Shown here piece by piece: positions 19,163-28,189 of a stretch of 41,406 bases of DNA; within the stretch, counting starts at the first letter, position 1; the number at the start of each line of letters is the position of its first letter. The DNA is taken from contig JAAUSF010000038.1 in NCBI GenBank assembly GCA_012033255.1, forward strand, positions 1 through 41,406, read 5' to 3'. A program made the position numbers and the translations under genes. Origin of the DNA: Cyanobacteria bacterium RU_5_0 (lineage in GTDB: Bacteria > Cyanobacteriota > Cyanobacteriia > Elainellales > Elainellaceae). Under the pieces are notes generated by a model. It worked only from the letters and a program-made list of their open reading frames with translations. It did no database searches and was not told the origin of the DNA.

Positions 19163-21532
19163 TCAACTAAGGGCTTTAATATATGCCTGATGCAGACGTT
19201 TGAGATAATTTTCCATGCTAAAAGACTCAGCAACTCGGTTGCCCGTTCGCACCAGCCGATCGCGCAAATTTGGATCGCCTAGCAAGGTTTCTAGCTGCTG
19301 CCGAATATCAATGACGCTATACGGATCGACATAAAGCGCGGCATCTCCGCAGATCTCAGGTAAGCAGGACACGTTGGAGGTGATCACGGGACAGTTGAAG
19401 TGCATCGCCTCGACAGGCGGCAATCCGAAGCCTTCGTAGAGGGATGGAAAGACAAGGCAGTATGCCCCTCGGTAAAGGTATCGCAGGCTATCGGTTTTGA
19501 CATATTCCAACAGCTTCACTTTCTTTTTCGAGGTTTTGTCCTCGAAAAAGGCGAGTCCGGCAAGTTCGTCGTCGCAGAGCCAGCCTTTTTTGCCGACAAC
19601 CACAAGCGGCATCGGGGTATCAAGAGCCGTGTAAGCATCAATTAACCTGCCGACGTTTTTCTTTGGCTCGATCGCCCCCACAAACAAAATATATGACTGG
19701 TATTCCAAGCCGAATCGGTTGAGGTAAAGTGAAACTTCTTCCTCAGTGATATTCAGGGGTTGGAGGGCGATCGGTTGATAGGTGACAACAATTTTGTCTG
19801 GATCGATATCGAAATAGGTGAGGAGATCGCGTTTGGAGTTTTCGGAGACTGTGATGGTGATGGCGGATTCTTTTAAGGCATCCCGCACTTTGAAATAGAA
19901 GTTTTCTTTGTCATCCAGAGTGGCGTAAGGGAGGCGCAATGGGATCATGTCGTGAACGGTCGTGATCTTTTTGGCACCCCGGATGGTCATTGGTAACGGA
20001 TAGGTACAGTGCCAGATGTCGATCGGTTCTGGAATAGTGACATTGGTGGTAATGTTGAGCTTCTTGTAGAGAACATTGGCAATGTCGTAGCACTGCGGCA
20101 AATTGAAAGAGGTGGCATATTTTAAGAAATCATCGCTGTATTGCCCTCGTTTGATCACGAAGCCACTAAAGTTTTTCTTGCGTCGCGCTCGATAGAGCGG
20201 TCCTGATGCAGTTTTGACGAGTCCTTTGAGCAGGGTGAGAATGGTTTGATTGTTCGCCAGATTATCAAAAAAGTAAACTTCATCCAAAACAGGATTGGAT
20301 TTATATCCGCCCCGGCTCAGCAACACATCGACTGTTGCACCCATCTCAGTCAAGGCTTGAACGAGGCTCAAGCCATAGGTTTTAATGCCTGTGCCTTTCG
20401 TCAGTTGCAAGTTGTATCCGTCAATCAAAATCCGAATGCCGTCTAGCTCGGAGGCACGATCGACAGAATCTGGTTTTGTTTGGCTAACAGAGGATGGTTG
20501 GCTAACAATCTTCGGAATGGAGGCTGACGGAATCTGGAATGGGCTGACTAGATCAGGAACACAAACCACATAACCCCCTCGTTTGGCAACTGATTGGGGC
20601 GACCATGCCGTAATCCACCAGTCCGCATCGGCTCCTGACACTTGACCATTGTGGGATGCAATATCTAATTTGGGAATGGGCAACACCGATCGCCAGTAGT
20701 CTCGATGGGCATGAAGATGCTCACCAGAGGTCGATCGCTTCAACAAAACGCGGTAGCTGTCAATCTCATGCGATTCCAGGGTAGGATGTTCAATCGCGCT
20801 GCGTCCAGTTAAGAGGGGGCGATCGTGGGGATGTTGAATTCGAGCGAGGATCTTCAACAGGTCGGGGCGAACCTCGACATCATCCTGAAAGTAGGAGATC
20901 CAGTCGATCGCTGGATTTGCCAGCCAATAACTCACGCCAACATTAATCGCATTCGCTAATCCCTGAGATGCCGGAATATAGATGAGGGGAATTTGACAGG
21001 TGTGGGCGAGTCGCTGGTTCGCTTCGCGGTGAGTTGAACTAGAAGCATCATCGACGATGACAATGGGAACGCCCAATTTGACAATCTGAGGCAGCGATCG
21101 TTCGAGATACTGAGAGCGATCGTAGGTGGTGATTACGGCGGCGCAAGGTTGCTCGATCGATGTTCGGCTGGTGTATCGCGCATCGCGTTTGATTTGCTCA
21201 ATGAGCGCCTCAATATCAGTTGGATGGGGAGGTGCGATATCCGACAGTGGAGTTTTGCTATAGAGAATGAAAACTTCATTGGCAAAAGCGGGATGGAAGC
21301 GTTCGATCGTTTCTAGCACCAGCGAGTAGTTGATCTCTGCCACCATGCCTTTGTGAATCACTACGAACGCAAAATGATCCGCAGGCAAAACATGAGAAAC
21401 GTTGTAGGGGTAAGTGCCTGGGAAGAACTCTAGAAAATCGATCGGAGCCAGAATAGGGTCGATCGGTTGGGCGTATTGTTCTAGAAACGATCGAGTGTGT
21501 ATCCAGTGGGGATCATTCAGAGGAAATGACAT
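19163..21532 (-). CDS. Bifunctional glycosyltransferase, GT2 plus GT4 domains
   Basis: This 789-residue protein carries two glycosyltransferase domains. The N-terminal part (about 125-330) is a GT-A/GT2 domain: [30 protein letters not shown], a DxD-like site in [12 protein letters not shown] and GADADWW. About residue 365 onward is a GT-B/GT4 domain: [47 protein letters not shown], the nucleotide-sugar-binding [17 protein letters not shown] with its E-x7-E, and [10 protein letters not shown]. It should add two sugars in the cytoplasm to a surface glycan or lipid-linked intermediate. It is the last gene of a minus-strand glycan locus; no coiled-coil tail is seen. Donor sugars are unknown. Confidence 0.92.
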   Translation of the reverse strand: MSFPLNDPHWIHTRSFLEQYAQPIDPILAPIDFLEFFPGTYPYNVSHVLPADHFAFVVIHKGMVAEINYSLVLETIERFHPAFANEVFILYSKTPLSDIAPPHPTDIEALIEQIKRDARYTSRTSIEQPCAAVITTYDRSQYLERSLPQIVKLGVPIVIVDDASSSTHREANQRLAHTCQIPLIYIPASQGLANAINVGVSYWLANPAIDWISYFQDDVEVRPDLLKILARIQHPHDRPLLTGRSAIEHPTLESHEIDSYRVLLKRSTSGEHLHAHRDYWRSVLPIPKLDIASHNGQVSGADADWWITAWSPQSVAKRGGYVVCVPDLVSPFQIPSASIPKIVSQPSSVSQTKPDSVDRASELDGIRILIDGYNLQLTKGTGIKTYGLSLVQALTEMGATVDVLLSRGGYKSNPVLDEVYFFDNLANNQTILTLLKGLVKTASGPLYRARRKKNFSGFVIKRGQYSDDFLKYATSFNLPQCYDIANVLYKKLNITTNVTIPEPIDIWHCTYPLPMTIRGAKKITTVHDMIPLRLPYATLDDKENFYFKVRDALKESAITITVSENSKRDLLTYFDIDPDKIVVTYQPIALQPLNITEEEVSLYLNRFGLEYQSYILFVGAIEPKKNVGRLIDAYTALDTPMPLVVVGKKGWLCDDELAGLAFFEDKTSKKKVKLLEYVKTDSLRYLYRGAYCLVFPSLYEGFGLPPVEAMHFNCPVITSNVSCLPEICGDAALYVDPYSVIDIRQQLETLLGDPNLRDRLVRTGNRVAESFSMENYLKRLHQAYIKALS

Positions 21533-21610
21533 AATCGTAGGTTCTCACCTGCTACTTATGATGAAGGCTGCCCTCCTGAAATTTGGAGCCTTACTTAGCG
21601 CAAGTATTGA

Positions 21611-22570
21611 TCAAAACCTGCTGGTTTTCATGTCAGCAATTCTATTTTGTTCATTGTCTAGTTCTCCTTTAAGGATTCCCATTTCTGCTTCTAACTGCCT
21701 CAACTGATTTTGAGCCTGCTTTAATCGCAAAACCAAAGGACTAAGATCTAATGATTCTTGCTTTTGTAAAGGGATACTTTTAGAAAATAGAGTATCCTTC
21801 TTAGCAAGTAGTGCAAAGCTTGGTCCATTGGGGTGATGAGGATTCTCAAAATGAGTTCGGACTTCGCTAAAACCAAAATACTTGCAGCAACTTATAATAC
21901 CATTTCGACTCATCCAGTAACTATACTCTGCACTACCACCACAGAATCCTGCCCAATTCAGCGCCTCATTATAGTTTTGACGATACAGGATGTGCTGAAA
22001 ACCGGAATATTCTGTTAGAACATGGTCTGAGAACTTGTGAGCAAGACTGGAGCTTGCAGAAATAATTGCTTCGTCATAATAGTGAGTCCAGATAAATAGC
22101 TGACTACATGCTTTAGACATCAGTGCAATCAGTTCGCATGGATTACGCATATGGTAAAGCACACCACTAGCAATACAGATGTCAAAACTCTCTTGACTGT
22201 TTCGCAAGAACTCAACAAAGTCACCGTGTAAGAAGCGTACATGCTGTAACCCTAAAAGCTCCTTGGCGATCAAACATTTCAAATAGGCATGTGTATTTGC
22301 TTCGATGGCAATGATTGAATCAGCACCAAGCCTCTCAAGCATGTAGGAATGTCCCCCTTCCAGAGGACCCAATTCCAAAACAGTTTTGGCCGCAAGACCA
22401 TCCACTTGTTCAGCAACCCATTCTATTCGTGCATCTTTGAAGAGGGGAACGGTGCCAGCTTGTAACTTGTCTAGAGGTTCAGGGAATTCAGAAGACCATT
22501 CGCCTTCAAAAATATCGAGTGCATTTTGTGGGCTAGGCGCAGAAGCAACATACTGATCAAGAATGCTCAT
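21611..22570 (-). CDS. Class I SAM-dependent methyltransferase with truncated coiled-coil tail
   Basis: The 319-residue product is a class I methyltransferase: the SAM-binding motif is VLELGPLEGGHSYMLERL (about 64-81), motif II is SIIAIEANTHAYLKC, motif IV is FDICIASGVLYHM. It probably methylates a sugar or lipid carrier in the glycan pathway. The last 45 residues are a coiled coil ending RIADMKTSRF-stop. In four other places in this locus the same sequence continues with Trp and about 13 more residues; here TGA takes the Trp codon position and the following sequence is not similar. It may therefore be a shortened module. Confidence 0.85.
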   Translation of the reverse strand: MSILDQYVASAPSPQNALDIFEGEWSSEFPEPLDKLQAGTVPLFKDARIEWVAEQVDGLAAKTVLELGPLEGGHSYMLERLGADSIIAIEANTHAYLKCLIAKELLGLQHVRFLHGDFVEFLRNSQESFDICIASGVLYHMRNPCELIALMSKACSQLFIWTHYYDEAIISASSSLAHKFSDHVLTEYSGFQHILYRQNYNEALNWAGFCGGSAEYSYWMSRNGIISCCKYFGFSEVRTHFENPHHPNGPSFALLAKKDTLFSKSIPLQKQESLDLSPLVLRLKQAQNQLRQLEAEMGILKGELDNEQNRIADMKTSRF

Positions 22571-22632
22571 GGGGTTTGGATATTAAGAAACACAGAAGAA
22601 ACAGTGTTGTAAGCAAGACTGCTCCAATTAAT

Positions 22633-25600
22633 CTATTCCTGCTTTTGCCCTGCAACCCCGATCAATTGCTTGAGTTGAAACCAACTTCTTCTTAGCTTCC
22701 AGAATTTGCTGGTTTCCATAGCCGTAATCCGATTGATCGCTTGCGCTCTCTCTTGTTTGGTTTGCTCTAATTGGGCTTCCAAGTGTCGCAATTTGTTTTC
22801 AGTCCGTTTCAATTGAACAGTGAATTCGCGCTCTGTAGCATCATACTCTTTGATGCTGTAATCCTCATGCTGAAGCGTTAAGTTTGGGCTGTAACAAGGA
22901 TCATGTTCAAACAACTGCTTCCAATGCTTTTGCATGTACTCAATTTCTTTAATAAACCTGAATTGTTTCTCGGGAGTAGTATCGTATCCTCGACTCTTTG
23001 ATTCATAGTGATAAAGAACAACATGCGGCAAATAGATATTTTTTAGCCCTTTCGCCACCATTTTTAGACAGAGGTCAATATCATTGAACGCAATTTTCAA
23101 ATCCTCTTCATTGAATCCTCCGATCGCCTCAAAAACCTCACGTTTGCACATTAAACATGCACCTGTGACAGCCGAATAGTTATTAATGCAGTTGATTTGA
23201 GTGTAATACCCCGATTCAGTCGCTGAAAAATGCTTATGGCTATGACCCGCAACGCCAGCGATGCCCAGCACTACACCAGCATGTTGAATAGTATCGTCTG
23301 GGTAAAGTAAAAGTGATCCAACTGCACCAATCGAGGGTCTTTGAGCTTGTTCAACCATTGCCTCAATCCAGTCGGGAGTAACCACCTCAGTATCGTTATT
23401 GAGGAAGAGCAAAAAGTCGCCATTTGCTTTAGTAACAGCGTAATTGTTGATTTTGGAGTAGTTGAATGGAATTCTAAGTGAGTAGCATTTGAAGCGCTCT
23501 GGCTCTTTATTTAGCCAATCCTTAATGATCTTCTCGGTGTATGGTTCTGTGCTGTCATTGTCGATGAGAATGACTTCGTAATTCGGGTAAGTACTCTTTG
23601 CGAAAATCGATTCCAAACACTGATTTAGGGTATGTCCTAAATCCCTGGTCGGAATAATGATGCTGACCAATTTATACTGGGGTATATCGTATCGAATGAT
23701 ATATACGCCTAGATGCTTCTCATCGTGGCTAACAATGCCATTTTCGCCGCGGCGACGCAAGGCATCTTCGATCGCCCGTTGCCCCGCCTCATAAGCATAT
23801 GGCTTTGCACTGGAATTACTTGCGATAGAACCCGTATGAATTCGCCAATGGTAGAGAATCTTAGGAATATGGAAAATCTTGTCTGTTTTCTCAGTGAATC
23901 GGAGAACTAGATCATAGTCCTGGCTACCTTCATATCCTGCCCTGAAGCCGCCCATCTCATTGACGATCGATCGTCGGTAGACTCCTAGATGGCAGGTGTA
24001 CATCCGACACAAGAAAGAATCAGGGCACCAATCCGGCTTGAAATAGGGACAGCAGCGCTTGCCATTCTCATCAATTTTGTCCTCATCGGAGTAGATCATG
24101 TCTGCTTCTGGATGACGATTTAGCAGAAAAGCGATTTCGTAGAGTGTTTCTGGAGGCAAGACATCATCATGATCGAGCAGAGCAATATACTCTCCGGTGG
24201 CTAGTTCCAATGCTGAATTGGAGCAACGTGCAATGTGCCCGTTTTCCTCTCTAAAGACCACCTTAATCCGGGAATCTTGCGCTGCATATTTCTTCAAGAC
24301 TTTCTTGACATGAGGTTCGGTGGAAGCATCATCAGCAATGCATAGTTCCCAAAAGGGGTACACCTGATTGATCACCGATTCGATCGCCTCTTCCAAGAAC
24401 GATTTGGGTGTGTTATGTGCCGGCACAATCACGCTAATCAGAGGCTTGTGAGCAAATACTTCTGCAAGCTCAGCCATCTGCTCTAAGTCAGCCTTGGTAA
24501 GAGAATGATGCTTTATCCACCTCTCATAAGCCTCTCTCTGGTTAACTGAGAGGGGGCGATGATAACCGACTTTTTGCGCTTCACCTTTTTGCTTAGGATT
24601 GGAAGGAACATCAACGAATTCTAGTGGAATATCCGCAGGTATCCAGATCGGATTCTCCTTTGCACCAAGCAATCGCTTGAATTTCACCCAAGCAGTTCGA
24701 ATCTGCCAAAACTTGCTGCTCTCCATTGCTGTAATGCGAACACGAAACTGTTCCTTCTCCAATTCTTTCTGTTCCAGCTTCGCTCGCAACAATTTGATGC
24801 GCCCTTGCTTGTGTTGCGACACAGCTTTAGCTTCGTGCAATTGAGATTGCGAATGCTGTAACTGACAATGAGTGAGAGTGAGGTGATCGTGTACACCAGC
24901 TAGCTCATCTTGCGCTTCAGTGAGTTGAGATTGCAGTTGCTCCAACTCTGTTTCGATTTGCTGGAGTTGAGCTTGAGCCTCTTGTAGGGCTAGTTCAGAA
25001 TAGCGAGTATGCTCTCGAGTTTCCTGAAGTTGAATTTGAGAATGTTCTAACGTTGCTTCGAGATTACGAACATGAGTTTGAGTTTGCTGGAATTGAATTT
25101 GAGAGTGTTCTAGCGCTGCTTCGAGATTGTGGGCATGCTCTTGGGTTTGCTGAAGTTGAATTTGAGAATACTCTAATGCAGTATGCGTTTGCCCTAACTC
25201 TAACTGAGTTTGCCGATGCTGAACTTGCAGTTGCTCCAGTTCATCGACGAGCTTAGAGTACCTACCACTTAATACTGTAAACCGGGTTGACAACGATGCT
25301 CGATAAGCGCGCAGTACAAACTGGAGCGTTTCTGCTTCTTCCTCTTGTTCGATCTGCTGGATAAGCTCACTGTCGAAGGTAGATCGGTTGAGACGAGGCA
25401 CGATGTTGGAGTCAGAAAAAACAGGTACAACGGTTCGATCGACGCTATCAATCAGATATCCTGTACGATCAAAAAGCTCTTCAACCGTTTTTCGAGTGAA
25501 AAATCTTAGGTGTGTATTATCTAAAATTCCAACATCAGCATAGTCAAACTTCCCTTGAAGCAAAGCTAACCGAATAGCTCCATGAGCAATGTTGGGGATG

Positions 25601-26007
25601 GAAGCGACCACATATCCCTCTGGTTGTAGAATCTTATGGACTTCCTCCAAGACTCTCCAAGGATTTCGCAGATGCTCTAAAACGTCACCAAATACTGCCA
25701 CGTCAAAAGTCTGCTCTGACAAAATATGGGCGATCGATACAAAATCTAGATCTGCAACAACGACCTGTTCACAATATCGTTCAGCGAGTTTAGCTGCCTT
25801 CTCACTAATTTCAACGCCTACAACCTGGCAACCCTTGTTTCTGAGGAGACGAGCAAAATAGCCAGATGCACAACCGAAATCTACTACCCGTTTGCTATCT
25901 CCCACTAGGCGCAGCATTTTAGTTAAGCTGTGATTCTCGCCCAGTTCAGTCTCAGAGCCTACCGATTCGAGTTCCGGGAAGTACCCTTTTTGCCAATCGT
26001 TTGTCAT
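22633..26007 (-). CDS. Methyltransferase / coiled-coil / tandem GT2 fusion protein
   Basis: This 1124-residue protein joins several parts. Residues 1-210 are a class I methyltransferase (VVDFGCASGYFARLL at 41-55, GDVLEHLRNP near 107). Residues 250-425 are a Gln-rich coiled coil containing three 21-residue repeats (274-336, coded by 63-bp repeats). Residues 424-448 are the module ITAMESSKFWQIR...WVKFKRLLG. Residues about 520-745 are a first GT2 domain (LISVIVPAHN, DDASTEP, LLDHDDVL) and 780-1040 a second (VSIIIPTRD, LFLNNDTEV, NDIDLCL). A short coiled coil and a second copy, ITAMETSKFWKLR...LKQLIG (1094-1117), end it. It probably modifies and extends a surface polysaccharide at the inner membrane. 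Confidence 0.9.
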   Translation of the reverse strand: MTNDWQKGYFPELESVGSETELGENHSLTKMLRLVGDSKRVVDFGCASGYFARLLRNKGCQVVGVEISEKAAKLAERYCEQVVVADLDFVSIAHILSEQTFDVAVFGDVLEHLRNPWRVLEEVHKILQPEGYVVASIPNIAHGAIRLALLQGKFDYADVGILDNTHLRFFTRKTVEELFDRTGYLIDSVDRTVVPVFSDSNIVPRLNRSTFDSELIQQIEQEEEAETLQFVLRAYRASLSTRFTVLSGRYSKLVDELEQLQVQHRQTQLELGQTHTALEYSQIQLQQTQEHAHNLEAALEHSQIQFQQTQTHVRNLEATLEHSQIQLQETREHTRYSELALQEAQAQLQQIETELEQLQSQLTEAQDELAGVHDHLTLTHCQLQHSQSQLHEAKAVSQHKQGRIKLLRAKLEQKELEKEQFRVRITAMESSKFWQIRTAWVKFKRLLGAKENPIWIPADIPLEFVDVPSNPKQKGEAQKVGYHRPLSVNQREAYERWIKHHSLTKADLEQMAELAEVFAHKPLISVIVPAHNTPKSFLEEAIESVINQVYPFWELCIADDASTEPHVKKVLKKYAAQDSRIKVVFREENGHIARCSNSALELATGEYIALLDHDDVLPPETLYEIAFLLNRHPEADMIYSDEDKIDENGKRCCPYFKPDWCPDSFLCRMYTCHLGVYRRSIVNEMGGFRAGYEGSQDYDLVLRFTEKTDKIFHIPKILYHWRIHTGSIASNSSAKPYAYEAGQRAIEDALRRRGENGIVSHDEKHLGVYIIRYDIPQYKLVSIIIPTRDLGHTLNQCLESIFAKSTYPNYEVILIDNDSTEPYTEKIIKDWLNKEPERFKCYSLRIPFNYSKINNYAVTKANGDFLLFLNNDTEVVTPDWIEAMVEQAQRPSIGAVGSLLLYPDDTIQHAGVVLGIAGVAGHSHKHFSATESGYYTQINCINNYSAVTGACLMCKREVFEAIGGFNEEDLKIAFNDIDLCLKMVAKGLKNIYLPHVVLYHYESKSRGYDTTPEKQFRFIKEIEYMQKHWKQLFEHDPCYSPNLTLQHEDYSIKEYDATEREFTVQLKRTENKLRHLEAQLEQTKQERAQAINRITAMETSKFWKLRRSWFQLKQLIGVAGQKQE
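25000..25188 (-). repeat. Three 63-bp coding repeats in a coiled coil
   Basis: Residues 274-294, 295-315 and 316-336 of the fusion protein are repeats of the form L-E-x-x-L-E-H-S-Q-I-Q-x-Q-x-T, each 21 residues or three heptads. They are similar at DNA level too, and a related copy occurs at about 26400-26455 in the neighbouring methyltransferase gene. Confidence 0.85.
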
Positions 26008-26196
26008 GGGGAGGTGTAAACTCTAAACTTTATCTACTCTAATTGCTATAGCTAAGTTCTGAGGACTGAGTGCTGAGTCAGGATTGATTGACCGTTTGCC
26101 TTTCAGCCTTGGGCAATGTCCTAACCATGCTGGCTACTGCTGTAATATAAATGCAGCCTGTGCGATAATAGCAGCCTTATGTTAACTAGAAAAGAC

Positions 26197-27273
26197 TCAG
26201 CGGTTAACTAGTTTCTGAAAACCCAAAATCTTTTTCAGTTTAAACCACTGGGTTCGTAACCACCAGCACTTGCTGGTTCTCATGGTGAGAATTTCATCTC
26301 GCGATTCCTCTAGTTGTGTCTTAATTTGCTTTAACTGGAATCGTAGTTGTCTTATTTTCGACTGTTTTTGTTGAAGGAGAAGTTTCGACCTTTCCAACTC
26401 TACTTGAGTTTGCTGAAGTTGAATTTGAGATTCCTTGAGTGTTGCTTCAAGATTCTGAGCATGATCTTGAATAAGCTTGTGAGTGTCAACCAGCTCGAAG
26501 TATTTCGACTTCAATTCTTCAACTGGACTTTGTAGAGGTGCAAGGGTGAGATAACCATCGTGTTGGAATAGCTGTGGAGGTTGCACCTGCTTTGACTGAA
26601 CCATCTCCTCATTTGAAAATGCAGGATATCCTGTCATCTGAACCTTCGGTAGAGACATTGGTCTCTTTTCAATGACGAGTACGCTGTCATAGTAGTGCAT
26701 GGAATACACCGATCGCGTAAAGTCCGTAGCGCCAAAGTTCTCTGGATCTTGGGTATACCATGCGTTGAGATAGTCAACTAATCCTTTGCTATATTCAATA
26801 AAACTATTTGGATTGCGGAAGCCGCCACCATACTCGCCCCAGTAGCTTGTATGCAAGTCTTCGCATAGATAAATTCCGTTTTCACTAATGTAAGGAAATA
26901 ACTCTTCAAACGTAATGATCTGTTGGCGCATCGTATGTCCACCATCATCGATCAAGATGTCGATATGGGGTAGTCGAGATCTTAAAGTTGCTAGAAAATC
27001 TCGGTCTTCCTGATTACCGATGAGGATCTCTACCCCTTCTTCCTCGAGTTGTTTGCATCTCGGATCAATATCTATGCCGATAATCTTTGCATTAGAACCG
27101 AAATAATTCTTCCACATCTGCAAAGAGCCACCGTGATAGACTCCAATCTCAACGATGAGGACATCAGTGTTGCGGAAACGGGAAAAATGGCGATCGTAAA
27201 TCTCGAAATAATGAGTCCACTTATGAATTAATCGACCAGTATTTGATTCAAAGTACAGTTGCAGGTCATCCAT
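26197..27273 (-). CDS. Class I SAM methyltransferase with coiled-coil C terminus
   Basis: This 358-residue protein begins with a methyltransferase domain (1-205) of the type found in MycE-like and cephalosporin-hydroxylase-like sugar O-methyltransferases: LIVEIGVYHGGSLQMWKNYFG (39-59), IIGIDIDPRC (64-73), IDILIDDGGHTMRQQI (104-119), the metal-binding IDDGGH motif, and YLCEDLHTSYW. Residues about 250-330 are a coiled coil, including NLEATLKESQIQLQQTQ, a copy of the repeat in the adjacent fusion protein. It ends in the shared module EILTMRTSKCWWLRTQWFKLKKILGF (328-352). Likely it methylates a sugar hydroxyl of the surface glycan. Cys replaces Phe in the module. Confidence 0.88.
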   Translation of the reverse strand: MDDLQLYFESNTGRLIHKWTHYFEIYDRHFSRFRNTDVLIVEIGVYHGGSLQMWKNYFGSNAKIIGIDIDPRCKQLEEEGVEILIGNQEDRDFLATLRSRLPHIDILIDDGGHTMRQQIITFEELFPYISENGIYLCEDLHTSYWGEYGGGFRNPNSFIEYSKGLVDYLNAWYTQDPENFGATDFTRSVYSMHYYDSVLVIEKRPMSLPKVQMTGYPAFSNEEMVQSKQVQPPQLFQHDGYLTLAPLQSPVEELKSKYFELVDTHKLIQDHAQNLEATLKESQIQLQQTQVELERSKLLLQQKQSKIRQLRFQLKQIKTQLEESRDEILTMRTSKCWWLRTQWFKLKKILGFQKLVNR

Positions 27274-27283
27274 AACGGCGAGG

Positions 27284-27475
27284 GTGCTAGCTAGTTGCTC
27301 AATTGAACTCTACACTAGGATTGAAAAACTGATTGAAACCCTTGAGGCATTCGATGAAGATTTTGCAAATGCCATGAAATACCTTCTGCTTCAACAAATT
27401 TATGAAGCAGAAGATGTAACCTTGCTTGAGGCGTGGTTACATGACCTTGACACGTTGGGGATTCGGTTGACATAA
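27284..27475 (+). CDS. Possible small protein, unknown
   Basis: A 63-residue frame opens with GTG on the strand opposite to the surrounding locus. The product is Leu/Glu-rich and probably helical (RIEKLIETLEAFDEDFANAMKYLLLQQIYEAEDVTLLEAWLHDLD). Its coding-like composition and the otherwise empty 163-base gap between two genes make it plausible. It runs 39 bases into the end of the GT2 gene in convergent orientation. I do not recognise a family. Confidence 0.4.
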   Translation: MLASCSIELYTRIEKLIETLEAFDEDFANAMKYLLLQQIYEAEDVTLLEAWLHDLDTLGIRLT

Positions 27476-28168
27476 GAAAGAATTGCCAATCTGAATCTCT
27501 CTCAGGAGCATTTTAACTTCAGCAATTCCCGTAGGAATCGAGGCAAAGTTGGTTGCTCCTGCAATTCGATGACCTTCAATAGTTGGAAACTCTGCAATCT
27601 TCAGACGAGCTTTCAGTGCTCGAATCACCATTTGATAATCGATCGTACAGTTCGTTTGATCCAGTTGCAAGCAATCAAAGGCTTCACAAGAGATCGATCG
27701 AAATCCTTGAACCACATCAGTAACGTGACAGTTGCGACTCCCAAAGAGAGTATTAGCAATCAAAGCGAATCCCAAGTTTGCCCATTTGCGAAATTTTAAA
27801 ACCTTCTCATCGTCTTCATTATATGCTCCCTTAATCATCCGGGATGCAATCACCATGTCATACCCAAGATCAAGGTACTCGATAAACCTCGGCAAGTCTT
27901 TATAGTTCTCATTGCCATCGGGATGAAAGAAAACCATTGCCTCTGTGTTGCAATGTAATCGTGCCTCCAGCGTTGCGGCTCCTAAACCAGGAGTGGATTG
28001 CTTGATCACCCGAACACCGTATTGATTGAGGATTTCACAGGTTCCATCTTTGGAATGACCATCGATCGCATATACCTCCTCGAATGGATTCAAATCCATC
28101 TGAGGCAAAATCGAAAGTACTCCAGCCTCTTCATTTTTGGTGACAAATACTAATGATGCTCTAACCAT
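27437..28168 (-). CDS. GT2 glycosyltransferase, dolichyl-phosphate mannose synthase-like
   Basis: The 243-residue protein is a single GT-A domain of the GT2/DPMS-like group. ASLVFVTKNEEAG opens the nucleotide-binding fold, followed by VYAIDGHSKDGTCEIL, the DxD-like site FFHPDGNENYKD and MVIASRMIKGAYNEDDEKVL. QGFRSISCEAFDCL and CTIDYQMVIRA fit the acceptor side. DPMS-like enzymes move a sugar from a nucleotide to polyprenyl phosphate, and no transmembrane helix is present here. It lies 21 bases downstream of the large membrane-protein gene, so a role in supplying lipid-linked sugar to that protein is a reasonable inference. Confidence 0.87.
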   Translation of the reverse strand: MVRASLVFVTKNEEAGVLSILPQMDLNPFEEVYAIDGHSKDGTCEILNQYGVRVIKQSTPGLGAATLEARLHCNTEAMVFFHPDGNENYKDLPRFIEYLDLGYDMVIASRMIKGAYNEDDEKVLKFRKWANLGFALIANTLFGSRNCHVTDVVQGFRSISCEAFDCLQLDQTNCTIDYQMVIRALKARLKIAEFPTIEGHRIAGATNFASIPTGIAEVKMLLREIQIGNSFLCQPNPQRVKVM

Positions 28169-28189
28169 GAACGATCTAATCCTATGAAA

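Noticed and set aside
25000-25188. Possible CRISPR-like array
   Set aside because: The 63-bp units are adjacent without spacers and are in frame in a coiled-coil coding region.
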